From positions 744,001-808,000 of the forward strand of contig JAAVUU010000001.1 in assembly GCA_018449595.1 (NCBI GenBank): DNA of 64,000 nt. Direction: 5' to 3'. How positions within the stretch are numbered: position 1 is the stretch's first letter; every line of letters begins with the position of its first letter. The DNA is from Rhizobiales bacterium dw_265 (GTDB lineage Bacteria; Pseudomonadota; Alphaproteobacteria; Micropepsales; Micropepsaceae). Both the position numbers and the translations under genes were made by a program. A model generated the notes under the pieces. The model ran no database searches, was not told the origin of the DNA, and saw nothing but the letters and a program-made list of their open reading frames with translations. Below are positions 1 through 7,977 of this stretch, in pieces.

Positions 1-247
1 TGCCGACGAACAGCCCGGCGAAGAAGGCGGCGACAAAGCCGGCAATGCCGGTGGTGCCGAACAGTCCCGGCGTGGTGGCGGTGAGAATGTGAGACCTGAC
101 CAGGCCGGGCGCGACATAGGCGGCCAGGAACAGGTCGTAGAATTCGAAGAAGCCGCCCAGCGACAACAGGACCACACGCCGCCAGAAACCGCGCGTGGCG
201 GGAAGGCGCTCCAGACGGCCGGCGACCGCCGACCCGTCAGCCTTCAT
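1..247 (-). CDS. MFS transporter, N-terminal part (runs off the left edge)
   Basis: The visible 82 or so N-terminal residues begin MKADGSAVAGRLERLPATRG and reach a first membrane segment with GGFFEFYDLFLAAYVAPGL, a signature of the sugar/metabolite:proton symporter branch of the major facilitator superfamily. A second hydrophobic segment (TTGIAGFVAAFFAGLFVG) follows before the window ends. The ATG lies inside the end of the upstream patatin gene (11-base overlap, ATGAAGGCTGA), so the two are probably co-transcribed and translationally coupled. The substrate cannot be told from this fragment, and the C-terminal part is outside the window. Confidence 0.75.
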   Translation of the reverse strand, partial: MKADGSAVAGRLERLPATRGFWRRVVLLSLGGFFEFYDLFLAAYVAPGLVRSHILTATTPGLFGTTGIAGFVAAFFAGLFVG

Positions 248-1421
248 AATCGCGATGCACGTCGTGGGTCACGACGCCGATTTTCTTGGGCGGCATCGCC
301 AGCCAGTCCTTGCGCTTCAAGGTGGCGATGGTGTCCTCATAGCCGTTCTTCCAGTGCTCATGCATGGAATCGGGGCTGAATTCGTAATCGCGCGCATTCC
401 CCTCATAGGGCTTCTGCTGGTAGATCAGCTGCAGAATGGTGGCCTGGGGCAGGCTGGAAAGCTTGTCGCGCATGGCGCGTTCCTCGTCGGTCAGCGCCTC
501 CTCCGGCACCTTCAGCAAGGCTTCATAGGTGCGGGTCTTCCAGCGCTGCAGCCGGGCGAACATGTCGGTCACCGTGCGGGTGCGCGAGGAATAGATGATC
601 TCCTTGTGGCGCCCCATCACGTCCGACATGGTGCGCGGCAGCGCCCCGCGGGCGCTGAACAGGTCCACCTGGAACACCAGCGAATTGATGTCGTCATCCT
701 GGGCCAGCAGATGCGCCAGCGGCGTGTTGGAGACGATGCCGCCGTCCCAGAAATAATCGGTGCCGATCTGCACCATGGGGAAGGCGGGCGGCAGCGCGCC
801 GCTGGCCAGGATATGCTCGACGCCGATGTCTTCCTTGCGGTTGTCGAAGAACAGGAAGTTTCCGCTCGTCACATTCACCGCGCCGACCGAGAAATGGGTG
901 TCGCCGTGGTTCAGGCGCTCGAAATCCACCAGTTCGTTCAAGGTCGCCTTCAGCGCATCGGTGTCATAGAAGCTGGTGGCGTCCTTGGCGCCAGGCGGCA
1001 GGAACCAGGGATTGAGCTTGTGCGGCGTGAACATGCCGGGCTGGCCCAGGAAGGTGGTGGCCAGCGCCGAAACACTGTTGCGGGCCTGGCGGTAGATGTC
1101 GCCATCGGGCGTATAGGGCCAGATGGCGCGGTCGGTGATCCTGTCCCAGAATTCACACAGCGCCGCCAGGCGGCGCTCCGGCGGGTTGCCCGCGATCAGC
1201 GCGGCGTTGATGGCGCCGATGCTGACGCCGGAAACCCATTCCGGTTCCAGTCCCGCCTCGTGCAGCGCCTGGTAAACGCCGGCCTGATAGGCGCCCAGGG
1301 CGCCGCCGCCCTGCAGCACCAGGGCGATGCGGCCGCAATTCTCGGGGCGGGAAACCGGGGCGTAGCGGTGACCGGCGGGGTGAGCCGCCATCTGGGCAGG
1401 ATTCATCGGTTTTGTGTCCAT
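237..1421 (-). CDS. Patatin-like phospholipase family protein
   Basis: This 394-residue serine hydrolase of the patatin/RssA family has the oxyanion-hole motif GGGALGAYQAG, the nucleophile elbow GVSIGA and the catalytic Asp in WDGGIVSN, so the Ser-Asp dyad is complete. A C-terminal region after about residue 280 (KEIIYSSRTRTVTDM and onward) resembles the DUF3734 extension found in many proteobacterial patatins. The family hydrolyses acyl esters of phospholipids or stored polyester; the substrate here is unknown. The start chosen is the ATG at 1421 (MDTKPMNPAQMA); the open frame runs further upstream but that part overlaps the divergent dehydrogenase and lacks family features. It overlaps the following MFS gene by 11 bases. 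Confidence 0.85.
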   Translation of the reverse strand: MDTKPMNPAQMAAHPAGHRYAPVSRPENCGRIALVLQGGGALGAYQAGVYQALHEAGLEPEWVSGVSIGAINAALIAGNPPERRLAALCEFWDRITDRAIWPYTPDGDIYRQARNSVSALATTFLGQPGMFTPHKLNPWFLPPGAKDATSFYDTDALKATLNELVDFERLNHGDTHFSVGAVNVTSGNFLFFDNRKEDIGVEHILASGALPPAFPMVQIGTDYFWDGGIVSNTPLAHLLAQDDDINSLVFQVDLFSARGALPRTMSDVMGRHKEIIYSSRTRTVTDMFARLQRWKTRTYEALLKVPEEALTDEERAMRDKLSSLPQATILQLIYQQKPYEGNARDYEFSPDSMHEHWKNGYEDTIATLKRKDWLAMPPKKIGVVTHDVHRDYEG

Positions 1422-1538
1422 GGGGGAATCATACCCGAATTCGCATGGCATTCCGATGAATTTGGCGCGCTGCGGCCATATCACCCCTTCTGCGCGGGCA
1501 TGGCTGTGCCATGCTGACAGGGAAATTTCTCCCGGAGA

Positions 1539-2327
1539 ATGAATATGTTGAAAGGCAAAGTCGCCCTCGTCACGGGCTCGACCTCGGGCATCGGCCTGGC
1601 CATCGCCCGCGGCATGGCGGCCCAGGGCGCCGACATTTGCATCAATGGTTTCGGCGACGCCGCCGCCATCGAAAAGGAGCGCAGCGGCATCGAAAGCGAT
1701 TTCGGCGTCAAGTGCATCTATGACGGCGCCGACCTCAGCAAGGGCCCCGACGCCGAGGCGATGATCGCCAACACGATCAAGACGCTGGGCTCGGTGGATG
1801 TGCTGGTCAACAATGCCGGCATCCAGTTCGTCTCCCCGATCGAGGACTTCCCGCCCGAAAAATGGGACCAGATCATCGCCATCAATCTTTCGAGCGCCTT
1901 CCACACCACCCGCGCCGCCTTCGCCAACATGAAGGCGAAGAAGTGGGGCCGCGTCATCAACACCGCTTCGGCGCATGCCCTGGTCGCCTCGCCCTTCAAG
2001 TCGGCCTATGTCAGCGCCAAGCACGGCATCGCCGGCCTGACCAAGACCGTGGCGCTGGAAGGGGCGACCTTCGGCATCACCGCCAACGCCATCTGCCCCG
2101 GCTATGTCTGGACGCCGCTGGTGGAAAAGCAGATCCCCGACACCATGGCGGCGCGCGGGCTGACCCGCGAGCAGGTCATCAACGATGTGCTGCTGGATGC
2201 CCAGCCCACCAAGCAGTTCGTCACGGTGGAGGAGATCGCCTCGCTGGCGGTCTACCTGGCGGGCGACATGGCCAAGTCCATCACCGGCAGCGTCATCTCA
2301 ATTGACGGCGGCTGGACCGCCGAATAG
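1539..2327 (+). CDS. bdhA: D-beta-hydroxybutyrate dehydrogenase (SDR family)
   Basis: This 262-residue classical short-chain dehydrogenase has the NAD-binding TGSTSGIG motif, NNAG, and the catalytic Ser-Tyr-x3-Lys set in NTASAHALVASPF and YVSAKHG. The segments GIQFVSPIEDFPPEKWD, ANAICPGYVWTPLVEKQI and QPTKQFVTVEEIA are characteristic of bacterial 3-hydroxybutyrate dehydrogenases, which interconvert (R)-3-hydroxybutyrate and acetoacetate with NAD in polyhydroxybutyrate or ketone-body turnover. A Shine-Dalgarno-like CCGGAG precedes the ATG; an alternative ATG lies two codons in. It is transcribed divergently from the patatin gene, and a thiolase at 42.4 kb could supply a related pathway step. 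Its end overlaps the convergent EamA gene by 30 bases. Confidence 0.85.
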   Translation: MNMLKGKVALVTGSTSGIGLAIARGMAAQGADICINGFGDAAAIEKERSGIESDFGVKCIYDGADLSKGPDAEAMIANTIKTLGSVDVLVNNAGIQFVSPIEDFPPEKWDQIIAINLSSAFHTTRAAFANMKAKKWGRVINTASAHALVASPFKSAYVSAKHGIAGLTKTVALEGATFGITANAICPGYVWTPLVEKQIPDTMAARGLTREQVINDVLLDAQPTKQFVTVEEIASLAVYLAGDMAKSITGSVISIDGGWTAE

Positions 2328-3188
2328 GCGTTTGAAAAGCCGTCCATCAATCGCCGCCAGTCCCAGGGCGATGATCGCCATGCCGGCGACGGCCTGCCAT
2401 GTCACCTGTTCGTGCAGGAAGGCCGCCCCCAGGAACAGCGCGATGATGGGAATGAGGAAGGTCACCAGCGAGATATAGGTGACGCCCGCGCTGGCCAGCA
2501 TCTTGAAATAGACGAAATAGGCCAGCGCCGTGTTGACCAGCGCGATGGCCAGCAGCGACGCCCACACCTCCCAGCCGGGCATCGGCAAAGTCCAGGGATG
2601 ATCGGCGGCCAGCGACAAGGGCGCCATCAGGATCGCCGCGCCGGTGATCTGGCCGGTGGCGGCGGTCAGCGGCGGCAGGTCCTTGAAGCGGCGGCTGTAG
2701 ACGCCGCCGAAACCATAGGCGCAGGACGCGCCGATCACCGCCAGTTCGCCCCACACCGCGCTGACGCCGCCAAGCGGCCCCACCAGCACCACGGTCCCGG
2801 CGATGCCGCAACCGATGCCCACGATCTTGCCCCAGGTCAGCTTCTCGTCGGCGGTGCCGAAATGCGCCACCAGCACCATGAAGATCGGCGTGGTGGCGTT
2901 GAGGATCGAGGCCATGCCCGAAGTGATGCGGGTCTCGCCCCAGGCGATCAGGATGAAGGGAATCACATTGTTGAGCAGGCCCAGCAGCAGGAAGCGGCCC
3001 CAACGGCCCGGCGGCAGGCGCGCCCCGCCCGCCAGCAGCCACAGGTTCAGCGCCAGAGCGGCAATGCCGACGCGGCCCAGCACCACCGTCACCGGCGGCA
3101 GGGCCGCGACCAGTATCTTGTAAAAGAAAAAACTGCTGCCCCACAAAAGCGAAAGCAGCAGCAACAATCCCCAATTCCTGGCGCTCAT
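2298..3188 (-). CDS. EamA/DMT-family transporter
   Basis: A 296-residue inner-membrane protein with about ten hydrophobic segments arranged as two five-helix EamA repeats. The first repeat starts LLLLSLLWGSSFFFYKI, the classical opening of drug/metabolite exporters, and the second contains GELAVIGASCAYGFGGVYSRR and ALAYFVYFKMLASAGVTYIS. Family members export amino acids or other small metabolites, but the substrate is not recognisable. It is convergent with bdhA (30-base overlap) and followed by a short gap to the next minus-strand SDR. Confidence 0.85.
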   Translation of the reverse strand: MSARNWGLLLLLSLLWGSSFFFYKILVAALPPVTVVLGRVGIAALALNLWLLAGGARLPPGRWGRFLLLGLLNNVIPFILIAWGETRITSGMASILNATTPIFMVLVAHFGTADEKLTWGKIVGIGCGIAGTVVLVGPLGGVSAVWGELAVIGASCAYGFGGVYSRRFKDLPPLTAATGQITGAAILMAPLSLAADHPWTLPMPGWEVWASLLAIALVNTALAYFVYFKMLASAGVTYISLVTFLIPIIALFLGAAFLHEQVTWQAVAGMAIIALGLAAIDGRLFKRLFGGPAAVN

Positions 3189-3269
3189 GCCTTGCTTAAA
3201 GCAGAGTCGCGGAGCCCCCGCCTCCCGATTCGCGTTTTGGAATCGGGAGGCGGCGGCACGTCAGGCGTA

Positions 3270-4025
3270 TCAGACGAACATCCCGCCACTGATCTCGATG
3301 CGCTGGGCATTGACCCAGCGATTGCTTTCCGACAGCACGCTGGCGATGGCCGGCCCGATGTCATCGGGCAGGCCGGCGCGGCCCAGCGCCGTCACCGAGG
3401 CGACGAAATCGTTCATCTGCTTGTTGTCGCGCGTCCGGCCACCGCCGAAATCGGTTTCGATGGCGCCCGGCGCCACTGTGTTGACGGCGATGCCGCGCCC
3501 GCCCAGTTCCTTGGCCAGATAGCGGGTCAGCACCTCCACCCCGCCTTTCATCGCGGCATAAGCCGACATGCCCGGCAGGCTGAAACGGGACAGTCCGCTG
3601 GACAGGTTGACGATGCGCCCGCCATCGGCGAGCAGCGGCAGCATCGCCTGGGTGAGGAAGAACACGCCCTTGAGATGGATGTTCATCAGGGTGTCGAATT
3701 CCGCCTCGCTGGTTTCGGCGAAAGGCCTGGCAAGGCCGATGCCGGCATTGTTGACCAGGAAGTCGAAATTCTCCCGGTCCCAGGTCTTGCCCAGTTCCGC
3801 CTTCAGCGCCTGGGCGAAGGCGGCAAAGCCCGCGACCTTGCCGGTGTCGAGCTGGAAATGGGCGGTCTTGCGGCCCAGCGCGGCGATCTCGGCGGCGACG
3901 GCCTCGGCTTCGTCCTTCTTGCTGTGCCAGGTGAAAATCACATCGACGCCCTGGCGCGCCAAAGCCAGGGCGGTGTTGCGGCCCAGGCCCCGGCTGGCGC
4001 CGGTGATGAGAGCGATCTTGGTCAT
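3270..4025 (-). CDS. SDR family oxidoreductase
   Basis: A 251-residue classical short-chain dehydrogenase with TGASRGLGRNTA for NAD(P) binding, LVNNAGIG, and the catalytic Ser-Tyr-x3-Lys (NLSSGLSRF, AYAAMKGG). The C-terminal WVNAQRIEISGGMFV is typical of the family. The start at 4025 is preferred over an ATG four codons upstream, because that upstream ATG lies within the GGAG ribosome-binding site. It is divergent from the LysR-type regulator at 4123, and a nested palindrome sits between the two start codons, so LysR control is the natural inference. The substrate is unknown. Confidence 0.85.
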   Translation of the reverse strand: MTKIALITGASRGLGRNTALALARQGVDVIFTWHSKKDEAEAVAAEIAALGRKTAHFQLDTGKVAGFAAFAQALKAELGKTWDRENFDFLVNNAGIGLARPFAETSEAEFDTLMNIHLKGVFFLTQAMLPLLADGGRIVNLSSGLSRFSLPGMSAYAAMKGGVEVLTRYLAKELGGRGIAVNTVAPGAIETDFGGGRTRDNKQMNDFVASVTALGRAGLPDDIGPAIASVLSESNRWVNAQRIEISGGMFV

Positions 4026-4087
4026 GGGAATCTCCATTGGATTGCGTTGACCGGAAGATGGCCCCTTTCAGATCCCGCATAATCTGG

Positions 4088-4125
4088 CATTATCCGGGAA
4101 CACTGTTCTGGAATTTCGGATAATG
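4088..4125. promoter_or_regulatory. Nested inverted repeat between SDR and LysR genes (putative operator)
   Basis: CATTATCCG (4088-4096) and its exact complement CGGATAATG (4117-4125) are separated by 20 bases, and inside them lies a second perfect palindrome, GAACA-C-TGTTC. The outer right arm contains the lysR start codon itself. LysR regulators usually bind dyads in the divergent promoter region, so this is a good candidate site for both autoregulation and control of the SDR. Its function is inferred. Confidence 0.5.
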
Positions 4126-5016
4126 GACCGGCTGGATGCCATGCGGGTTTTCGCCCGCATCGTGGAGCAGAAAAGCTTCACCGCCGCCGCCCGCGACCTG
4201 GGCCTGCCCGCCTCCACCGTCACCGATGCGGTGAAGCAACTGGAGCGACGGCTGGGCGTGCGGCTGCTGCAGCGAACCACCCGCCATGTCAGCCCCACCC
4301 TGGACGGCGAGGCCTATTACCAGCGCTGCCTGCGCATCATTGACGAGATCGAGGAAGCGGAAGGCGCCTTCAGCGGCGCCCAGCCCAGCGGCATCCTGCG
4401 GGTGGAGATGCATGGCGGCATCGCGCGGCGCATCGTGCTGCCGGGGCTGCCGCGCTTCTTTGCCCGCTATCCGGGCATCGAACTGCATCTCAGCGAGGGT
4501 GACCGTTTCGTCGATCCGGTGCGCGAGGGTTTCGACTGCGTGCTGCGCGTCGGCACCCTGCAGGACAGCGACCTGGTGGCCCGCCGCCTGGCGCTGCTGG
4601 AGGAAGTCACCGCCGCCGCGCCGGATTACATCGCCCGCTTCGGCCTGCCGCAGCGTTGGGACCGGCTTTCGGGTCATCGCATGATCGGCTTTCGGTCTTC
4701 GGCGACGGGCGGCGTGCTGCCGCTGGAATTCATGGTGGACGGCACGCCGAAGACCGCGATGCTGCCCATGGCCCTGGCGGTCAACGGGGCCGACAGCTAT
4801 CGCGCTGCGGCGCGCCTGGGACTAGGCCTGATCCAGGTGCCGCGTTATGCGCTGGAAGAGGATTTCGCGCGCGGCGCCCTGGTGCCGGTGCTGGAGGACA
4901 CACCGCCCTCGCCCACGCCGGTATCGCTGCTTTATCCGCAGGGCCGGCAACTGTCGCCGCGCCTGCGCGTCTTCATCGATTGGGTGGCGCGGGAATTCGT
5001 GGCCCAGGCACGCTAG
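4123..5016 (+). CDS. LysR-family transcriptional regulator
   Basis: A 297-residue regulator with an N-terminal winged helix-turn-helix (MRVFARIVEQKSFTAAARDL, LPASTVTDAVKQLERRLGVR, LLQRTTR) and a LysR substrate-binding domain from about residue 90. The start at 4123 has no strong ribosome-binding site and lies in the right arm of a dyad, so translation may be weak or autoregulated. The effector is unknown. It is divergent from the SDR at 3270-4025, its likely target. Confidence 0.88.
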   Translation: MDRLDAMRVFARIVEQKSFTAAARDLGLPASTVTDAVKQLERRLGVRLLQRTTRHVSPTLDGEAYYQRCLRIIDEIEEAEGAFSGAQPSGILRVEMHGGIARRIVLPGLPRFFARYPGIELHLSEGDRFVDPVREGFDCVLRVGTLQDSDLVARRLALLEEVTAAAPDYIARFGLPQRWDRLSGHRMIGFRSSATGGVLPLEFMVDGTPKTAMLPMALAVNGADSYRAAARLGLGLIQVPRYALEEDFARGALVPVLEDTPPSPTPVSLLYPQGRQLSPRLRVFIDWVAREFVAQAR

Positions 5017-5128
5017 CCTGCCGGCACACTTTGCGACAATCATTATAATTCCGCCGCAAACTATTCAGTTCAGGTTCATGCGGCGCACCGTAATCTCCCC
5101 GTCATCTTAGGAAGAGAGGACTACCCCC

Positions 5129-5449
5129 ATGAAACGCCTTCTCGTTGCCACTACTGTTTTGACCCTTCTGGCGGCGCCGATCAGCGCCTTCGCCCAGCCC
5201 GGCCGCCATGACGATCATCGTCCCGGCATCGGCGCAGCGATGCGCGGCCCCGGCCCCAGCCATAACTGGCGCAAGGGCGGCCGCATCGGCCGCGACGACT
5301 GGAATCGCGGCGCGCGCGTCAGCGATTACGGCCGCTATCACCTGTCGCGCCCGCCGCGTGGCTATGAATGGCGCCGCGTGGACAACAACTATGTGCTGGC
5401 CGCGGTCGCGGGCGGCCTGATTGCCTCGGTGATCATGGCCAACCAGTAA
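5129..5449 (+). CDS. RcnB-family periplasmic protein
   Basis: A 106-residue protein with a signal peptide (KRLLVATTVLTLLAAPISAFAQ, cleavage after AFA-Q), then a His/Arg/Gly-rich stretch (GRHDDHRPGIG) and the RcnB core YHLSRPPRGYEWRRVDNNYVL, ending in a hydrophobic segment (AAVAGGLIASVIM). Escherichia coli RcnB modulates nickel/cobalt homeostasis, but most family members are uncharacterised. A GGAAGAGAGGA sequence gives a strong ribosome-binding site. It stands alone and is closed by an intrinsic terminator at 5466. The upstream gap (5017-5128) carries three closely spaced TTCA half-sites (5064, 5069, 5075) of unknown meaning. Confidence 0.75.
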   Translation: MKRLLVATTVLTLLAAPISAFAQPGRHDDHRPGIGAAMRGPGPSHNWRKGGRIGRDDWNRGARVSDYGRYHLSRPPRGYEWRRVDNNYVLAAVAGGLIASVIMANQ

Positions 5450-5465
5450 CGCATGTTGAAATGAG

Positions 5466-5500
5466 AAAAGCGGCGCCGCTAACCCGGCGCCGCTTTTTCT
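5466..5500 (+). terminator. Intrinsic terminator after the RcnB-like gene (bidirectional)
   Basis: AAAAGCGGCGCCG (5466-5478), loop CTAACC, and the exact complement CGGCGCCGCTTTT (5485-5497) followed by T-rich sequence. The A-rich left side also makes it usable on the other strand, where it overlaps the last codons of the convergent permease. Confidence 0.85.
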
Positions 5501-6807
5501 TTCCAGCGCACCTTGCCCAGCCAGTAAAGCGGCATGGCGCAGGCCAGCAGCGCCGCCGACCAGATGCCGGTCTTCCAGTCCGACACCAGGAACAGCGCCA
5601 GCAGGATCAGGTTCAGCGCCACGCTGAGCAGCGCCGGCAGCGGAAACAGCGGCATCTTCCAGGGCCGCGGCAAATCGGGCTCGGTTCGCCGCAGCCGGAT
5701 CGCCGCCAGGCTGAAACTCAGCAGGATAATCATCACGAACGGCGCATAGAGATCGAGCAGGATCTCGTACAATTGGCCCTTCACGCTGTCGGCGGCCAGG
5801 ATGATCAGGCCGATCGCCACCAGTCCCGTCATCAGGGCGGCGCGCGGCGTGCCGCTTTGCGACACCACCGCCAATCGCGGCGGCAGGAAGCCGCCCCGCG
5901 CCATGGCAAAGGTGGTGCGCGACAATTCCATGATCTGGATATTGGCCAGGGTCGCCACGCACAATATCGCCAGCGCCGTGACGATGGCGCTGCTGGCGTC
6001 GCCCAGCACCACCTTGGCGGCGTCGGCGGCGGCCAGGGTGGAATGGGTCAAGGCGCCGATCGGCAGCACATGCAGCACCGCGGCATTGACCAGCAGATAC
6101 AGTGTGGCGATCAGCGCGATGCCCATGAAGGTGGCGCGCGCGACATTGCGCTCGGGCGCATCCACTTCCTCGCTGAAATAGATCGCCGCCTGCCAGCCGC
6201 CATAGGCGCCATAGATCGCGCGCAACGCCACCGCCGCCGCGACCCAGGAAAAAGCGGGCGGCGGCGGGCCGGGCTCGGCGCTGCCGCCATGGGCGAAGAA
6301 CAGCGCTCCTACCAGCACCACCAGGCCCACCGCCTTGAGCGCGGTGCCGATGTTCTGGGACTCGCCGCCGGCCCGCGCCCCGATCCAGTTGACCAGGCCG
6401 CAGGCCAGCACCAGCGCGATGGCGATCTGTCCCGTTGTAAGTCCCGGCATCAGGCCCAGGCGGTGGACATATTCCCCGAAGGCCACGGTGATGAAGCCGG
6501 TGGAAACGGTCAGCTGGCACCAGTCGGCCCAGCCGATCAAAAAACCGCTCCTGGGTCCGACGGCGCGGGTGATGATGGCGATGGGCCCGCCGGCCAACGG
6601 AATCGCCGCGCCCAGTTCGACCGTGGGCATGGCGTCGATGGCCACAAACAGGCCGCCGCCCAGCCAGGCCAGCAATATCCAGGCCGCGTTGGGGAAGCCC
6701 GCCGCCACCACCGACGGATTGCGCATGATGCCGGAGCCGACCACCCCGCCGATCACCACCGCCAGGCCGAAGCCCAGCCCGAAGATGCGCAGCAGATGGC
6801 CGCGCAC
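5479..6807 (-). CDS. APC-superfamily amino acid permease
   Basis: A 442-residue membrane protein with about twelve hydrophobic segments. The first helix carries the APC signature (GFGLAVVIGGVVGSGIMRNP), followed by PTVELGAAIPLAGGPIAIITRAVGP and the helix 6 region AIYGAYGGWQAAIYFSEEVD. Such proteins import amino acids or polyamines with protons; the substrate is not determinable. The only plausible initiator in the open frame is GTG at 6807: there is no in-frame ATG upstream before a stop, so the exact start is uncertain. The gene ends within the terminator shared with the RcnB-like gene. Confidence 0.85.
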   Translation of the reverse strand: MRGHLLRIFGLGFGLAVVIGGVVGSGIMRNPSVVAAGFPNAAWILLAWLGGGLFVAIDAMPTVELGAAIPLAGGPIAIITRAVGPRSGFLIGWADWCQLTVSTGFITVAFGEYVHRLGLMPGLTTGQIAIALVLACGLVNWIGARAGGESQNIGTALKAVGLVVLVGALFFAHGGSAEPGPPPPAFSWVAAAVALRAIYGAYGGWQAAIYFSEEVDAPERNVARATFMGIALIATLYLLVNAAVLHVLPIGALTHSTLAAADAAKVVLGDASSAIVTALAILCVATLANIQIMELSRTTFAMARGGFLPPRLAVVSQSGTPRAALMTGLVAIGLIILAADSVKGQLYEILLDLYAPFVMIILLSFSLAAIRLRRTEPDLPRPWKMPLFPLPALLSVALNLILLALFLVSDWKTGIWSAALLACAMPLYWLGKVRWKEKAAPG

Positions 6808-6875
6808 ATTCAGAACGGCTGGGGATTCGATGGAAGAAATGGCGCGGCCCCCGAAAAACCGGCCTCAGTGTCGGG

Positions 6876-7379
6876 TCATTGCGCCGGGCTTTGCAACTGC
6901 TTTCCCAAGGTCACCAGCCCCGGATAGGGATGGCTGCCATAGGGCGGGATCGGCGCGAAGCCCGCCTGCCTGTAAAGCGCGATGGCGCCCTGCATGGCCG
7001 GCAAAGTGTCCAGCTTGATCTCCCGGTAGTCGAGGGTGCGCGCCGCTTCGGTGATGGCCGCCACCAGCGCCTTGCCCACGCCCAGCCCCCGTGCCTGCGG
7101 CCGCACGAACAGCCGCTTGATCTCGGCCACGCCCGGTTCCAGCGGCTTCAGCGCGATGCAGCCCAGCACATGGTCGCCGCGCTTGGCCAGCAGCAGCTCG
7201 CCTTGCGGCGGGCCATAAGCGCCGGGCAGGGATTGCAGTTCGGCCGAAAAGCCCTGGTGCGACAAATCCACCGGCAGCGACGCGGCATAGGCCTGGAACA
7301 GCGCCGCGGTGGAGATCAGTTCGATCCGGGTGCGCGCCGGAGAAATGGCGAAGACGCTGTTGTCGAAACCATCTGCCAT
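6876..7379 (-). CDS. GNAT-family N-acetyltransferase
   Basis: A 167-residue protein with the GNAT acetyl-CoA loop (FVRPQARGLGVGKALVAAI, fitting the Q/RxxGxG/A motif) and the C-terminal LDTLPAMQGAIALYRQAGF segment common in members that acetylate small molecules or amino acids. The acceptor is unknown. It starts 14 bases after the HbpS-like gene and is probably in one transcript with it and the MFS gene further upstream. Confidence 0.85.
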   Translation of the reverse strand: MADGFDNSVFAISPARTRIELISTAALFQAYAASLPVDLSHQGFSAELQSLPGAYGPPQGELLLAKRGDHVLGCIALKPLEPGVAEIKRLFVRPQARGLGVGKALVAAITEAARTLDYREIKLDTLPAMQGAIALYRQAGFAPIPPYGSHPYPGLVTLGKQLQSPAQ

Positions 7380-7393
7380 GCGCGCGGGAAAAC

Positions 7394-7942
7394 CTATTTG
7401 AGCTGGTCGGCCACGGCGTCAATCCCGGCCTGCGAACACAACTCATCCTTGTCGCCGCCCACCGCGCCCGACGACGCCACCGCGCCGATCACATCGCCGT
7501 GATATTTGACCGGCACGCCGCCGGCCACGCCGACCACGCCCTTGATGTTGGTCATGGGCGAACCAAGCGTGGAGTTGCGCGCCGTGGCGAAGGTGCCCGA
7601 AGTGGCGAAGCGCGACGCCAGGGTCAGCGCGGTGAAAGCCTTGTCTTGTGCAAGCGTTACGGTATGCGGCCCGGTCTTGTCGTCGCGCAGGAAGGCCTTC
7701 ATCGTGCCGCCGGAGTCGATCACCACCATGGTGGTGTGGAAGCCCATCTTGCGGCAGGCCTCGATGCCGGCGCGGGCGATCTTCTCCGCCAGGTCCAGCG
7801 AGATCTCATGCGTGGTGACCACGCCCTTCTCGCCCACCACCGGCGGATAGCTGGCGGGCGCGGGCAAGGGCTGGGCCCAGGAAGAAGCAAAAAAAGTGGG
7901 CGCGGCGATCAGCGTGGCGGCAAGGACGAAAGCAAGGCGCAT
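7394..7942 (-). CDS. Secreted GlcG/HbpS-family (heme-binding-like) protein
   Basis: A 182-residue protein with a signal peptide (RLAFVLAATLIAAPTFFASS, then WAQ) and a complete GlcG/HbpS (DUF336) domain: LDLAEKIARAGIEACRK, TMVVIDSGGTMKAFLRDD, and GGVPVKYHGDVIGAVASSGA. HbpS of Streptomyces binds heme and signals redox state, whereas GlcG is found in glycolate operons, so the fold does not fix a function. The start at 7942 is supported by GGGGAG and the signal peptide; a longer frame upstream overlaps the MFS gene. It lies between an MFS transporter and a GNAT gene. Confidence 0.8.
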   Translation of the reverse strand: MRLAFVLAATLIAAPTFFASSWAQPLPAPASYPPVVGEKGVVTTHEISLDLAEKIARAGIEACRKMGFHTTMVVIDSGGTMKAFLRDDKTGPHTVTLAQDKAFTALTLASRFATSGTFATARNSTLGSPMTNIKGVVGVAGGVPVKYHGDVIGAVASSGAVGGDKDELCSQAGIDAVADQLK

Positions 7943-7977
7943 GAAAATCTCCCCATATGTTCGTTGCTGCGACGCTA

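Noticed and set aside
5064..5080. Tandem TTCA half-sites upstream of the RcnB-like gene as a two-component operator
   Set aside because: Three four-base matches with unequal spacing (5 and 6) are too weak to call a site; only noted in the gene entry.
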